The position numbers and the translations under genes are program-made. A model generated the notes under the pieces. It worked only from the letters and a program-made list of their open reading frames with translations. It made no database searches and was not told the origin of the DNA. Below are positions 7,938 through 16,463 of a stretch of DNA of 64,000 nt, one piece after another. How positions within the stretch are numbered: the stretch's first letter is position 1; every line of letters starts with the position of its first letter. Source of the DNA: Chromatiales bacterium (GTDB lineage: Bacteria; Pseudomonadota; Gammaproteobacteria; Steroidobacterales; GCA-2729495); the NCBI GenBank assembly GCA_024234935.1, contig JACKNI010000001.1, forward strand, positions 992,001-1,056,000, in the 5' to 3' direction.

Positions 7938-9326
7938 CTACCGGTAGCGAAGCCGGGCGCGATGCTTGACCTGGCGCGGTGTGAGGCGGTTCCGCTTGCC
8001 GGCAAAGGGATTCTTGCCGGCGCGCAATTCGATGCGGATCGGTGTCCCGCGCAGGCGAAATACCTTGCGGAAATAACCCATCAGGTAGCGCCGGTAATTC
8101 TCCGGCAGTGCCGAGGTCTGGTTGCCATGAATGATGATCAGCGGCGGCCGGCGCCCGCCCTGATGGGCATAAGTAAGCTTGATGCGACTGCGGTTCGCGA
8201 TCGGCGTCGGATAAGCCTGCACGGCATCCTTCAGCGCGCGATTGAGATCAGGCGTCGGCAGTTCGCGGACCGCGGCAAGTGCCGCACGGCGACCGCTTTC
8301 GAGCAGATCGAAGACAGCCGTACCATGCAAAGCCGAGATGAAGTGTATATCGGCGAAATCCAGAAAGGGCAGACGCCGGTCCAGATCCTCACGTACGCGC
8401 TCGCGCTGATCGGGTGGCAGGTGATCCCATTTGTTGACACCGATGGCCAGCGCCCGTCCCCGCTCAAGCACGAGGCCGATCAGCGACACATCCTGCTCGG
8501 TCAGGCTGTCGCGCGCATCGATCAGCACCAGTACCGCATCAGCTTCTTCCAGTGCCTGCAAGGACTTGACGATACTGAAGCGCTCGATGACCTCGTCCAC
8601 GCGCGCCTTGCGGCGTATGCCGGCGGTATCCACCAGAACCATCGCATGACCATCATGCGTGAAAGGAATGCGGATGCTGTCGCGGGTGGTACCGGCCTGA
8701 TCGGAGGTCAGCAGCCGGTCTTCACCGAGCAGGCGATTGATAAGCGTGGACTTGCCGACATTCGGCCGACCTATCACCGCAATGCGCGTGCCCAGGAGCG
8801 CGGCAGTGTCGGCCTGTGGTGCGGTATCCTCCCGCACCGGCAGAGCGGCCAGAATGCGCTCGCCGAGCAGCGCGAGGCGGTCGCCCTGTTGTGCCGAGAT
8901 GGCCACCGGATCACCGAGACCGAGTTCATAGAATGCTGCTGCCAGTTCCAGCGGCGCGCGGCCCTCGGCCTTGTTGATAGCGAGAATCACCGGCTTGCCC
9001 GTCTTGCGCAGCCGGCCGACGATCTGGTGGTCGTCGGGCAAAGGCCCGGTTGCCGCCTCGACGAGAAACACGATCACATCGGCCTCGCCGACAGCATAGG
9101 CAACCTGCCGCTCGATCTGCTGACCGAAAGGATCGCTGGTATTGGCCAGTCCGCCGGTGTCGATGACGATCGCCGCACGGTCCTTGACGGTGGTATAGCC
9201 GTAAAGGCGGTCGCGGGTCAGACCGGGCAGATCGGCGACCAGCGCATCGCGCGTGCCGGTCAGCGTATTGAACAGCGTGGACTTGCCGACATTCGGGCGG
9301 CCGACCAGCGCAAATACAGGCAGCAC
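7938..9326 (-). CDS. der: Ribosome-assembly GTPase Der (EngA)
   Basis: An essential GTPase for 50S subunit maturation. The 462-residue protein has two tandem GTPase domains, each with GRPNVGKST as the P-loop. The first has DLPGLTRD and NKAEG-like G3/G4 elements; the second has VDTAGIRRK and GVNKWDHL. A KH-like C-terminal domain follows, ending in a basic tail (RLTPRQVKHRARLRYR). Length is close to the family norm of about 490. It begins 18 bases after the bamB stop and belongs to the same run of minus-strand genes. Confidence 0.98.
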   Translation of the reverse strand: MLPVFALVGRPNVGKSTLFNTLTGTRDALVADLPGLTRDRLYGYTTVKDRAAIVIDTGGLANTSDPFGQQIERQVAYAVGEADVIVFLVEAATGPLPDDHQIVGRLRKTGKPVILAINKAEGRAPLELAAAFYELGLGDPVAISAQQGDRLALLGERILAALPVREDTAPQADTAALLGTRIAVIGRPNVGKSTLINRLLGEDRLLTSDQAGTTRDSIRIPFTHDGHAMVLVDTAGIRRKARVDEVIERFSIVKSLQALEEADAVLVLIDARDSLTEQDVSLIGLVLERGRALAIGVNKWDHLPPDQRERVREDLDRRLPFLDFADIHFISALHGTAVFDLLESGRRAALAAVRELPTPDLNRALKDAVQAYPTPIANRSRIKLTYAHQGGRRPPLIIIHGNQTSALPENYRRYLMGYFRKVFRLRGTPIRIELRAGKNPFAGKRNRLTPRQVKHRARLRYR

Positions 9327-9344
9327 TTCAAGTGTCCCTGTGCG

Positions 9345-10541
9345 CTATTTCTTCACAACCTGACGGAAGGCCGCAAGATCGCCGCCATCGGACTGGACGT
9401 ACAGCAGGTCGTTGACGACCAGTGGCGGCGAAGTTACACGGGTCCGGTCGATCCGCACACGCGCCTGCGGCTTGCCGGTCGCGGTATCGAAGAAGTACAC
9501 ATAACCCTCGAAGTCGCCGACCACCACCGAGTTCTGATACGCCGTGGGGCCGGTGATATCGCGGTTCTTCAGCAACTCGTGCTTCCAGAGTTCACTGCCG
9601 GTCTGGCGCACCAGCGCATACAGTTCGCTGTGGCTGCCCGATATGTAGACGTTCTCCAGATCCGCAGCGAGCCCGCCATAGCCGGCAACGTCCTGGGCCC
9701 AGAGGGACTGTCCGGACTCCAGTGCAACAGCCGTGGTCTGGCCGCGATAGTCAACGACGTAGAGGTCATCGCCCACTGAACGCACCGTCGCATTGATGTC
9801 CGCCAGCCGTTCGATCTCGTTGCGGCCCGACGGCGGATCGAGCAGCGTATCCCAGGACGGCGTTCCGTCCGACAGGTCGTAAGCGGCGAGCTTGCCGTTG
9901 TCGAAACCGCAGACCACCATGTTCCTGACCACTACCGGCGCACCGGTGCCGCGCACCGTGAGCCGCGGCATGTTCTGCTGGACAAACCAGCGTTGCGTAC
10001 CGTCAGCCGCATCCAGTGCCGTGAGCTTGCCATCCACGGTACGCACCAGTACGAGCCCCGGGGCGATGGCCGGTGCCGCGAGTACTTCGCTTGACAGGGC
10101 CTTGCGCCAGATTTCCTTGCCATCGTCAGCGCCGAGCGCTATGACATCGCCGTTGCTCGAACCCAGTACGACGATCTTTCCGTCGGTGGCCGGCCCGCCC
10201 GAGAGCGGCAACTCCGTCTTGCTCTGCCAGAGCCGCTTGCCATTGGCTGCATCGAAGGCACTGACCCGGCCATCGTTGGCAGCGGCAAAAATCCGCGAAC
10301 CATCAGATGCCGGCCCGAGCGCCAGGCGCAGGAATTCGGTTCCGCCGCCGAGGCCGGCCGACCAGACTTTCTTTATCTTGATCGTCGCTTTGAAGTCGGG
10401 GACCTCGACGGGCGCATCCGGCTCATCGTCCTTGCCGCCAAACAGGCCGCAGCTGGTGGTCGAGATGGCGCCCGCGGTCAGCAGCGCACCGAGCATGAAG
10501 ATGCGCAGGCAGTCACCGACGGTCCGGCGGTTGAAAGGCAT
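9345..10541 (-). CDS. bamB: Outer-membrane assembly protein BamB
   Basis: A periplasmic PQQ-like beta-propeller subunit of the BAM complex, which inserts outer-membrane beta-barrels. Propeller repeats are visible as FDAANGKRLW, LGADDGKEIW, LDAADGTQRW, YDLSDGTPSW and FDTATGKP. The 398-residue length fits (E. coli about 392). The N-terminus has a signal segment and a Cys in ISTTSCGLFG. The residues before that Cys do not match the usual lipobox (Thr instead of Leu at -3), although BamB is normally a lipoprotein. The ATG at 10541 overlaps the yfgM stop as TGATG, so translation is probably coupled. Confidence 0.95.
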   Translation of the reverse strand: MPFNRRTVGDCLRIFMLGALLTAGAISTTSCGLFGGKDDEPDAPVEVPDFKATIKIKKVWSAGLGGGTEFLRLALGPASDGSRIFAAANDGRVSAFDAANGKRLWQSKTELPLSGGPATDGKIVVLGSSNGDVIALGADDGKEIWRKALSSEVLAAPAIAPGLVLVRTVDGKLTALDAADGTQRWFVQQNMPRLTVRGTGAPVVVRNMVVCGFDNGKLAAYDLSDGTPSWDTLLDPPSGRNEIERLADINATVRSVGDDLYVVDYRGQTTAVALESGQSLWAQDVAGYGGLAADLENVYISGSHSELYALVRQTGSELWKHELLKNRDITGPTAYQNSVVVGDFEGYVYFFDTATGKPQARVRIDRTRVTSPPLVVNDLLYVQSDGGDLAAFRQVVKK

Positions 10542-11251
10542 CACTGCGCAGGCTGGCCGTCAGCCAGAGCCGGAGCAGCAGCCGGCACACCAGCTGCCGC
10601 GGTCAGGTCGGCAGCCGTACCGCCGAGCTGGTCGAGCTTGGCGGTGACATAGCCGAGATCAAGCACCGCGGCCGCCATTTCACCGTTCAGCGCCTGCTCA
10701 TATTCGCTGCGCGCTTCGGCCTGCTTGCCCATCGCGTAATACACATCACCGCGCACATCATGAAAAAGGGGCGCAAAGGCGACACTGCCGGGTATGTCCA
10801 GGGCTTTCAGTGCTTCGTCATTCCTGTCGTTTGCACTGAGCAAACGTGCAAGTCGCAGCCGGGCGATATTGCGCATCTCGTCGGAATTGCCCTTGTCGGC
10901 AACCCGCTGCAACTGGGCTATTGCTTCTTCCTGCTTGCTCCGCGACACGTAGAGACCGGCCATCGACATCCGGGCCAGATCCACGTAGGCGGACGACGAA
11001 AAATCGGCCTCGAGCTGCTGCAGCTGCTGGCTTGCCGCATCGACCTGCTGGCCGTTCACCGATTGCATCAGCTGGTCGTACAGCGCCGACGCAGCCTCGG
11101 CACGCTGCATCTGATAGTGCTGCCACTGGTTCCAGCCAAACAGTCCGCCGAGTCCCAGCACCACACCGGCGATGAGAAACGGTCCGTTCTGCCGCAACCA
11201 GCTCTTGACCTGGTCGGCTTGTTGGTCGTCTGTCAGAAAATCATCTTCCAC
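10541..11251 (-). CDS. yfgM: YfgM-like tetratricopeptide membrane protein
   Basis: A 236-residue single-pass inner-membrane protein with a periplasmic TPR-like domain. In E. coli, YfgM associates with the SecYEG translocon and the chaperone PpiD. The N-terminus is acidic (EDDFLTDDQQADQVKSWLRQ), followed by the membrane helix GPFLIAGVVLGLGGLFGWNQW. Helical repeats then run to about residue 200 (LARMSMAGLYVSRSKQEEA, ARLRLARLL, GDVYYAMGKQAEARSEYEQA). Position between hisS and bamB is the normal one. Confidence 0.93.
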   Translation of the reverse strand: MEDDFLTDDQQADQVKSWLRQNGPFLIAGVVLGLGGLFGWNQWQHYQMQRAEAASALYDQLMQSVNGQQVDAASQQLQQLEADFSSSAYVDLARMSMAGLYVSRSKQEEAIAQLQRVADKGNSDEMRNIARLRLARLLSANDRNDEALKALDIPGSVAFAPLFHDVRGDVYYAMGKQAEARSEYEQALNGEMAAAVLDLGYVTAKLDQLGGTAADLTAAAGVPAAAPALADGQPAQ

Positions 11252-11279
11252 GGCGTGTTCCTGTCACTGCATCACGTCA

Positions 11280-12560
11280 TCAGGGCCGCGATCGCAAGTG
11301 CGCGGCGATCGCATCGGCCAGCCCGCCTGTAGCTACTGTGGTCTGCTCCACTTCGGTGCGCAAGGGTTTGACGACCGCCGTGCCGCTGGCGACTTCGTCT
11401 TCGCCCAGCAATACGGCAACGGTCGCACCGCTGCGGTCGGCACGTTTCATCTGCGACTTGAAGCTGCCACCACCGCAATTGGTCTCGACCCGCAACGGTG
11501 CGGCACCATCGCGCAGGCTCTCGGCGATGCGGAATGCGCAACGGGTGGCAGCCTCCCCGACCGCGACCACATAGACATCCGGCACCCGCGGCGGTGCACC
11601 CAGACCGGCCAGCGCATAAAGCTCCACCAGCCGCTCCAGTCCGATGGCAAAACCGACTGCCGGGGTCGGCTCACCGCCCAGACACTCAACCAGCCCATCA
11701 TACCTGCCGCCGGCGCAGACCGCGCCCTGCGTACCGAGGCGGTCGGTCACCCACTCGAAGACGGTGCGCCCGTAATAGTCGAGCCCGCGCACCAGGCGTG
11801 GATTCACGACATAGGGGACGCCGGCATCGTCGAGCAGCGCGCGCAGGCTGCTGAAATGGGCCTCTGATTCCCCGTCCAGGTAGCCGGTAAGCCGGGGCGC
11901 GTCGGCAATCAGTGCCTGGAGCGCCGGGTTCTTGCTGTCGAGGATGCGCAGCGGGTTGCGCTCCAGGCGCCGCCTGCTGTCCTCGTCGAGACCCGCAAAG
12001 TGCGCACGGAAATAGGCCGTCAGGTCGGTACGGTACTGCACGCGGGATTCCGTCGTGCCCAGCGTATTGATCTGCAGGCTGACATGCTCGATGCGCAACA
12101 GGCGCCAGATGCGCGCCAGCATGATGATGAGCTCCGCATCGATATCCGGCCCCGGGAAACCGAGCGCCTCGACATCGAACTGGTGAAACTGCCGGTAACG
12201 GCCCTTCTGCGGCTTTTCGTAGCGGAACATCGGACCCGTCGACCAGAACTTCTGCCGCTGATTGCGCAACAGGCCATGCTCCATGCAAGCCCGCACGATG
12301 CCCGCGGTCGCTTCGGGACGCAGCGTGATCGACATGCCGTTGCGATCGTCGAAGCTGTACATCTCCTTCTCGACGATGTCCGTCACTTCACCGATCGAGC
12401 GCTTGAAAAGTTCCGTACGCTCGACGATCGGCACGCGGATTTCCTGGTAGCCGTAGTCGAGGAGCACGCCGCGGATCGTCGCTTCGACATGCTGCCAGAG
12501 CGCGGAATCCGGCGGCAGTACATCACCCATGCCACGGATCGCCTGTATCTGTTCCTGCAT
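11280..12560 (-). CDS. hisS: Histidyl-tRNA synthetase
   Basis: Class II aminoacyl-tRNA synthetase that charges tRNA-His. The 426-residue protein has IRGMGDVLPPDSALW at its start. Motif 2 is around FWSTGPMFRYEKPQKGRYRQFHQ. The histidine-specific motif LVRGLDYYGRTVFE is present, and motif 3 is GFAIGLERL. A C-terminal anticodon-binding domain includes SQMKRADRSGATVAVLLGED. Length matches E. coli HisS (424). The downstream yfgM gene starts 28 bases after its stop. Confidence 0.98.
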   Translation of the reverse strand: MQEQIQAIRGMGDVLPPDSALWQHVEATIRGVLLDYGYQEIRVPIVERTELFKRSIGEVTDIVEKEMYSFDDRNGMSITLRPEATAGIVRACMEHGLLRNQRQKFWSTGPMFRYEKPQKGRYRQFHQFDVEALGFPGPDIDAELIIMLARIWRLLRIEHVSLQINTLGTTESRVQYRTDLTAYFRAHFAGLDEDSRRRLERNPLRILDSKNPALQALIADAPRLTGYLDGESEAHFSSLRALLDDAGVPYVVNPRLVRGLDYYGRTVFEWVTDRLGTQGAVCAGGRYDGLVECLGGEPTPAVGFAIGLERLVELYALAGLGAPPRVPDVYVVAVGEAATRCAFRIAESLRDGAAPLRVETNCGGGSFKSQMKRADRSGATVAVLLGEDEVASGTAVVKPLRTEVEQTTVATGGLADAIAAHLRSRP

Positions 12561-12569
12561 GACTGCTCT

Positions 12570-13382
12570 CTACCGGGGCGGCGATTCGATACGGAAGCGG
12601 GCCACATTGCTGCCGGGTGCGCGGACACCTTCGGGCACCGGCCAGGGCTGGCCATCGATGCTCAGGCGCACCCCGGGCACGTTGCCGAGGGCCACGGTGT
12701 AGGGCGGCTTGCCACTCAGCACCTGGCGACTGCCGGCGGGTTGCTCGCCTGACAGCAGGCGACCCGAACTGTCGCTGATGTCGACCCAGGACGCCTCGAC
12801 AAACTCGAGCACCAGTGTGCCGGCCGCAACCGGCGGCGCCTCCGGTGCCGGCGCTGCGGGCAGTTCCACGGACGGCGTCTCTACCGGCAGTACGGCGACT
12901 TCGGCCGGCGTTCCGGAGTCCGGCACGGGCACAGGCACGCGGCTCTCCCCGCCAGACCGGAACAGGAAGAACAGCAGCACGAAAACCAGCACGCCGGCAC
13001 CGGCAATCGTCAGCGCGACCGGCAGACGCGGCCCCACCGGTGGCAACTCATCGCGATCGCGCACGATTTTCGGCGGCAGCACCGAGGCCGGATCAGCCTG
13101 CCGGTAAGCATCGAGGACCGACTCCTCGGACAGCCCGAGCAGCCCCGCATAAGCTTTCAGATAACCACGCACGAATACCGGTGCGCCCAGCGCTTCAAAA
13201 CGATCCTCTTCGATGGCCCTGAGCATCGACTCCTCGAGATGCAGCAACTGTCCCGCCTGCTCCAGACTCAGCGCACGGGCCTTGCGCGCCGACCGCAGGC
13301 GCGCGCCCAGTGGAAGCGCGGCATCGGTCCGGGTATCTGTGGATGCGGATGATTCCGCCGCTGAGGTCTGCACTTCGCTCAA
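12570..13382 (-). CDS. rodZ: RodZ-like helix-turn-helix membrane protein
   Basis: A bitopic membrane protein with a cytoplasmic HTH_25/Cro-type domain (residues about 25-95, LRSARKARALSLEQAGQLLH and APVFVRGYLKAYAGLLGL). One membrane helix follows (ALTIAGAGVLVFVLLFFLF, about residues 125-143). A Pro/Ala-rich linker leads to a periplasmic DUF4115 domain (LVLEFVEASWVDISDSSGR). This architecture is that of RodZ, which links MreB filaments to the elongasome and sets rod shape. At 270 residues it is shorter than E. coli RodZ (337). In many relatives ispG lies between rodZ and hisS; here the two are only 9 bases apart and ispG is absent. Confidence 0.9.
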   Translation of the reverse strand: MSEVQTSAAESSASTDTRTDAALPLGARLRSARKARALSLEQAGQLLHLEESMLRAIEEDRFEALGAPVFVRGYLKAYAGLLGLSEESVLDAYRQADPASVLPPKIVRDRDELPPVGPRLPVALTIAGAGVLVFVLLFFLFRSGGESRVPVPVPDSGTPAEVAVLPVETPSVELPAAPAPEAPPVAAGTLVLEFVEASWVDISDSSGRLLSGEQPAGSRQVLSGKPPYTVALGNVPGVRLSIDGQPWPVPEGVRAPGSNVARFRIESPPR

Positions 13383-14146
13383 GATTTCGACTCGCTCAGC
13401 CGGCGGGCTTCGTCGGAGGACGGGAACTGCTTGAGCAGGGTATCGGCATACTTGTCCGCGGCGGCGCTGTCGTTAAGCGCGCGCTCGATACGCACCCCAA
13501 GCCAGAGTGCGGCCGGCGACGGCTGACCGGCCGCCAGGTAGCGCTCGATGAATGCCCGGGCCTGCAGTGCACGCCCGGCTTCCAGCGTGACTTCAGCCAG
13601 CTGGAGCAGCGCGTCGCTGTAGTCCGGGTTCTCATTCAGCGCGCCACGCAGATAGCCCTCCGCACGGTCGAGGTCGATGCTCTTGGCACAGGTACCGGCA
13701 TTGGTACCAAGCATCGCGCGGTTGGCGGTACTGACCGAGAGCGGTATCGCGAGCGCCCTGTCGAACAGCCGCAACGCTTCCTTCGGCTCACCCTTGCGCT
13801 GGCAGGTAAATACTGCCAGTGCGTTGAGGTTGTCAGGACTGTCGGGATTGAGATCAACGGCACGCTTGTAGTGACGCTCGGCACCGGCCGGGTCTTCAAG
13901 CCGCTCGAAAACCACACCAAGCGCGACATGCGCGGTAGCCAGATTCGGGTCGAGCCTGATGGCATTTTCCAGCTTGGTACGCGCCAGCTGCAATTTGTTC
14001 TGGCGCAGATAGCTGATGCCGAGCTGCATGTTGTATCCGGCAGCCTCGTCCGGCGAACTCGGTGCGGGTTGCGATCCCGTGGTCGTGGTCACACACCCGG
14101 CCAGGGACAGGGCAAGCAGCGCGATGATGACTGTCAGTTGTGCCAT
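13379..14146 (-). CDS. pilW: Type IV pilus biogenesis lipoprotein PilW/PilF
   Basis: A 255-residue outer-membrane pilotin with tetratricopeptide repeats that helps the secretin PilQ assemble. The signal peptide ends in a normal lipobox (LSLAGC). TPR units are visible: GYNMQLGISYLRQNKLQLAR, ATAHVALGVVFERLEDPAGA, HYKRAVDLNPDSPDNLNALA and ALLQLAEVTLEAGRALQARA. The stop overlaps the rodZ start by four bases (ATGA), and its own start lies 13 bases inside the end of rlmN. No other pilus genes occur in this window. Confidence 0.92.
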   Translation of the reverse strand: MAQLTVIIALLALSLAGCVTTTTGSQPAPSSPDEAAGYNMQLGISYLRQNKLQLARTKLENAIRLDPNLATAHVALGVVFERLEDPAGAERHYKRAVDLNPDSPDNLNALAVFTCQRKGEPKEALRLFDRALAIPLSVSTANRAMLGTNAGTCAKSIDLDRAEGYLRGALNENPDYSDALLQLAEVTLEAGRALQARAFIERYLAAGQPSPAALWLGVRIERALNDSAAADKYADTLLKQFPSSDEARRLSESKS

Positions 14147-15252
14147 GTGACCTCATGCAGCCTGGTACCCAGCGGCACCCTGACGCGGTTGTTGACCTGG
14201 CCCGCGAGTTGCCCGCAGGCCGCCGCAATATCATCGCCCCGAGTGCGCCGGGTGATCGTCATGATGCCGGCATCGATCAGGATCGCGCGGAAGCGGTCGA
14301 GCGCCGCGCCTGAAGAGCGACGGTAGTCGCTGCCGGGGAACGGATTGAAAGGGATGAGGTTCAGCTTGGCCGGCCGGTTGGCCAGCAGCTTCACCAGCCC
14401 CCGCGCATGACTCTCGGCATCGTTGACGCCAGCGAGCATCACATATTCGAAAGTGATGCCGACGGCATTGGTCGTCTCGGCGTAATCCCAGCAGGCTTCG
14501 AGCAGCTCGGCGATCGGATGCCGCCGGTTTATCGGCACCAGCTGATTGCGCAGCTCGTCGTCCGGCGCATGCAGGGAGACAGCCAGCGCGACATTGGTCT
14601 CCTGCGCCAGCTTGCGGATCTGCGGCACCAGGCCCGAGGTACTCACTGTCACCCGCCGGCGCGACAGCTGAAAGCCGAGATCATCGATGAGTACCGAGCA
14701 GGCCTGAACCACCGGCCGGAAATTCGCCAGCGGCTCGCCCATGCCCATGAAAACGATATTGGTAATCCGTGAACGGCCCGCAACCAGGCCGAGCTGGCGG
14801 GTCGCGATGACCACCTGTGCAATGATCTCCGCGGCACCCAGATTGCGGTTGAAACCCTGGCGGCCGGTGGCACAGAAGGAGCAGTCGAGCGCACACCCCA
14901 CCTGCGAGGAGACGCACAGCGTGCCGCGGCCCTCCTCCGGGATGAACACCGTCTCTATAAGCTGGCCCGCACCGACCCGCAGCCGCCACTTCACGGTGCC
15001 GTCGGCGGACTCCTGACACGCATCGATTTCGGGCAGATGAAAGTCTGCCATCAGCGCGAGCCGCTCGCGCAATGCCACCGACATGTCGGTCATGGCCGCG
15101 GGGTCAAGCACCCCGCGGCCATACATCCAGCGCATCAGTTGCCGGGCGCGGAACGGCTTCTCGCCATAGCCGGCAAAGACCTGCTCAAGCTCCGCCCGTG
15201 GCAGACCCAGGAGGGCCTGCCCCGAAGCCGCAAGCTGAACAACTTCGTTCAC
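14134..15252 (-). CDS. rlmN: Dual-specificity 23S rRNA/tRNA adenine-C2 methyltransferase RlmN
   Basis: A radical-SAM enzyme that makes 2-methyladenosine at 23S rRNA A2503 and at position 37 of some tRNAs. The radical-SAM cluster motif is CALDCSFCATG (CxxxCxxC). GMGEPLANF and VSLHAPDDELRNQLVP are family motifs, and LIPFNPFPGSDYRRS precedes the C-terminal methyl-carrying Cys, which I take to lie in IAAACGQL. The 372-residue length is normal. It overlaps pilW by 13 bases, and ndk lies 6 bases upstream, giving a compact operon. Confidence 0.97.
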   Translation of the reverse strand: MNEVVQLAASGQALLGLPRAELEQVFAGYGEKPFRARQLMRWMYGRGVLDPAAMTDMSVALRERLALMADFHLPEIDACQESADGTVKWRLRVGAGQLIETVFIPEEGRGTLCVSSQVGCALDCSFCATGRQGFNRNLGAAEIIAQVVIATRQLGLVAGRSRITNIVFMGMGEPLANFRPVVQACSVLIDDLGFQLSRRRVTVSTSGLVPQIRKLAQETNVALAVSLHAPDDELRNQLVPINRRHPIAELLEACWDYAETTNAVGITFEYVMLAGVNDAESHARGLVKLLANRPAKLNLIPFNPFPGSDYRRSSGAALDRFRAILIDAGIMTITRRTRGDDIAAACGQLAGQVNNRVRVPLGTRLHEVTWHN

Positions 15253-15258
15253 CGGCGC

Positions 15259-15690
15259 TTACCGGGTCCGCGGGCAGATATCAGCCTGGGCGAAGAAGAA
15301 GCTGATCTCCTGCCGGGCAGTTTCCGCTGCATCAGAACCGTGCACAACGTTTTCTTCGATGCTGGCGGCAAAGTCCTTGCGAATCGTTCCGGCGTCAGCC
15401 TTCTTCGGATCCGTCGCACCCATGATGCGCCGATGGGTCTCGATGGCGTTCTCGCCTTCGAGGACCTGCGCGATCACCGGGCCAGTCGTCATGTAGTTGA
15501 CGAGGTCGCGGTAGAAGGGCCGTTCGCGATGCACTGCATAGAACGCCTCGGCCTGCGCCGTGCTCAGGTGCAGCATGCGCGCGGCAATGACCTTCAGGCC
15601 GGCCTGTTCGAAACGACGATAGACTTCGCCGATCAGGTTCTTCTGTACGCCATCAGGCTTGATGATGGAAAGCGTTCGTTCGATCGTCAT
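15259..15690 (-). CDS. ndk: Nucleoside diphosphate kinase
   Basis: Transfers the gamma phosphate between nucleoside triphosphates and diphosphates, keeping NTP and dNTP pools balanced. The 143-residue protein is exactly family length. It starts ERTLSIIKPDGVQKN, has RPFYRDLVNYMTTGP, and carries the active-site His in NVVHGSDAAETA. It lies between the A-type Fe-S carrier (33 bases upstream) and rlmN. Confidence 0.98.
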   Translation of the reverse strand: MTIERTLSIIKPDGVQKNLIGEVYRRFEQAGLKVIAARMLHLSTAQAEAFYAVHRERPFYRDLVNYMTTGPVIAQVLEGENAIETHRRIMGATDPKKADAGTIRKDFAASIEENVVHGSDAAETARQEISFFFAQADICPRTR

Positions 15691-15723
15691 GGATGCTCCA
15701 GTACTCGCGGGTTTCAGGATTGT

Positions 15724-16059
15724 TCAGACAGAAAAACTTTCGCCGCAGCCACACTCGCCTTTGGCCTTGGGATTGCGGAAACGGAAGGCCTCGTTCAGGC
15801 CCTCACGGACAAAATCAACTTCGGTCCCGTCGATCACGCCAAGGGCTGCGCGATCGACGACGACCTTTACGCCGGCCTGCTCGAAGACCACATCCTCGGG
15901 CGTCACCGATTCAGCAATGCTGACCACATAGGCCATGCCCGAGCAGCCGGTACGGCGGATGCCGATGCGCAGCCCGACTCCGGCAGCTGCGGAATCGGGG
16001 CTGCCAACAAACGCGCGCGCCCTTTTCAGGGCGTTCTCAGTCAGTACGACCGCCACCAT
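15724..16059 (-). CDS. iscA: A-type iron-sulfur carrier protein (IscA/ErpA family)
   Basis: A 111-residue A-type carrier that accepts Fe-S clusters from the scaffold and passes them to target proteins. The three cluster-binding cysteines are seen: Cys39 in RTGCSGM and Cys103/Cys105 in GECGCGESF. Sequence between them (VVVDRAALGVIDGTEVDFV) is typical. The ATG at 16059 overlaps the stop of the upstream IscU-like gene as TGATG. Whether it is IscA or ErpA cannot be decided from the sequence alone; I use iscA because of the iscS neighbourhood. Confidence 0.9.
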   Translation of the reverse strand: MVAVVLTENALKRARAFVGSPDSAAAGVGLRIGIRRTGCSGMAYVVSIAESVTPEDVVFEQAGVKVVVDRAALGVIDGTEVDFVREGLNEAFRFRNPKAKGECGCGESFSV

Positions 16060-16460
16060 CAATTCCTCTTGTTCAAGGGACTACGCAGATCGCCATTGTC
16101 CCAAGCTGCCAAGCACTTGCGCAAGGCATCCTGAATGATCAGCAGCCGACCGCTCTTCAGCGCCGGCACATCGAGCGGCGCGCGCAGGCACAGGGGCTCG
16201 AAAGTCCCCAGTTCCGCGGGTGCGCAACCGGTCAGCATTTCGGCGGCCAGGCTGCAGGCGGCGATCACATGCGGGCAGCCATATGCCCGCCAGGCCAGCG
16301 CCACCACACGCCCGGCGTCGATCCGCGCCTGGAAGACCACCCAGGCGCCCTGCTCCACGGAGCCCCCTTCGCCGCGCACCAGCGTGCCCGGGCCGGGCGG
16401 GAGTGTCCCGGCCTGCCGGGGCGCGGCGAAATGCCGGGCGACTTCACTGGAATAGTCCAT
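16059..16460 (-). CDS. Degenerate IscU/NifU-N-like protein
   Basis: A 133-residue protein that aligns along the length of the IscU scaffold: DYSSEVARHFAAPRQAGTL matches the IscU start, RAYGCPHVIAACS matches the segment around Cys63, and VPALKSG sits where IscU has LPPVK. By hand alignment only the Cys63 equivalent (Cys62) survives. The Cys37 and Asp39 equivalents are Gln37 and Ala39, and the His105-Cys106 pair is Gly104-Arg105. It therefore lacks most residues that hold a [2Fe-2S] cluster in IscU, and the chaperone-binding LPPVK is altered. It lies 3 bases after iscS and overlaps iscA. It may be a regulatory or docking partner of IscS rather than a scaffold; function unknown. Confidence 0.8.
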   Translation of the reverse strand: MDYSSEVARHFAAPRQAGTLPPGPGTLVRGEGGSVEQGAWVVFQARIDAGRVVALAWRAYGCPHVIAACSLAAEMLTGCAPAELGTFEPLCLRAPLDVPALKSGRLLIIQDALRKCLAAWDNGDLRSPLNKRN

Positions 16461-16463
16461 GCC

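Noticed and set aside
7830..9779. 649-codon open frame on the plus strand across metX, der and bamB
   Set aside because: The opposite strand codes for highly conserved metX, der and bamB. GC-rich third positions create long antisense frames; the product has no motifs.
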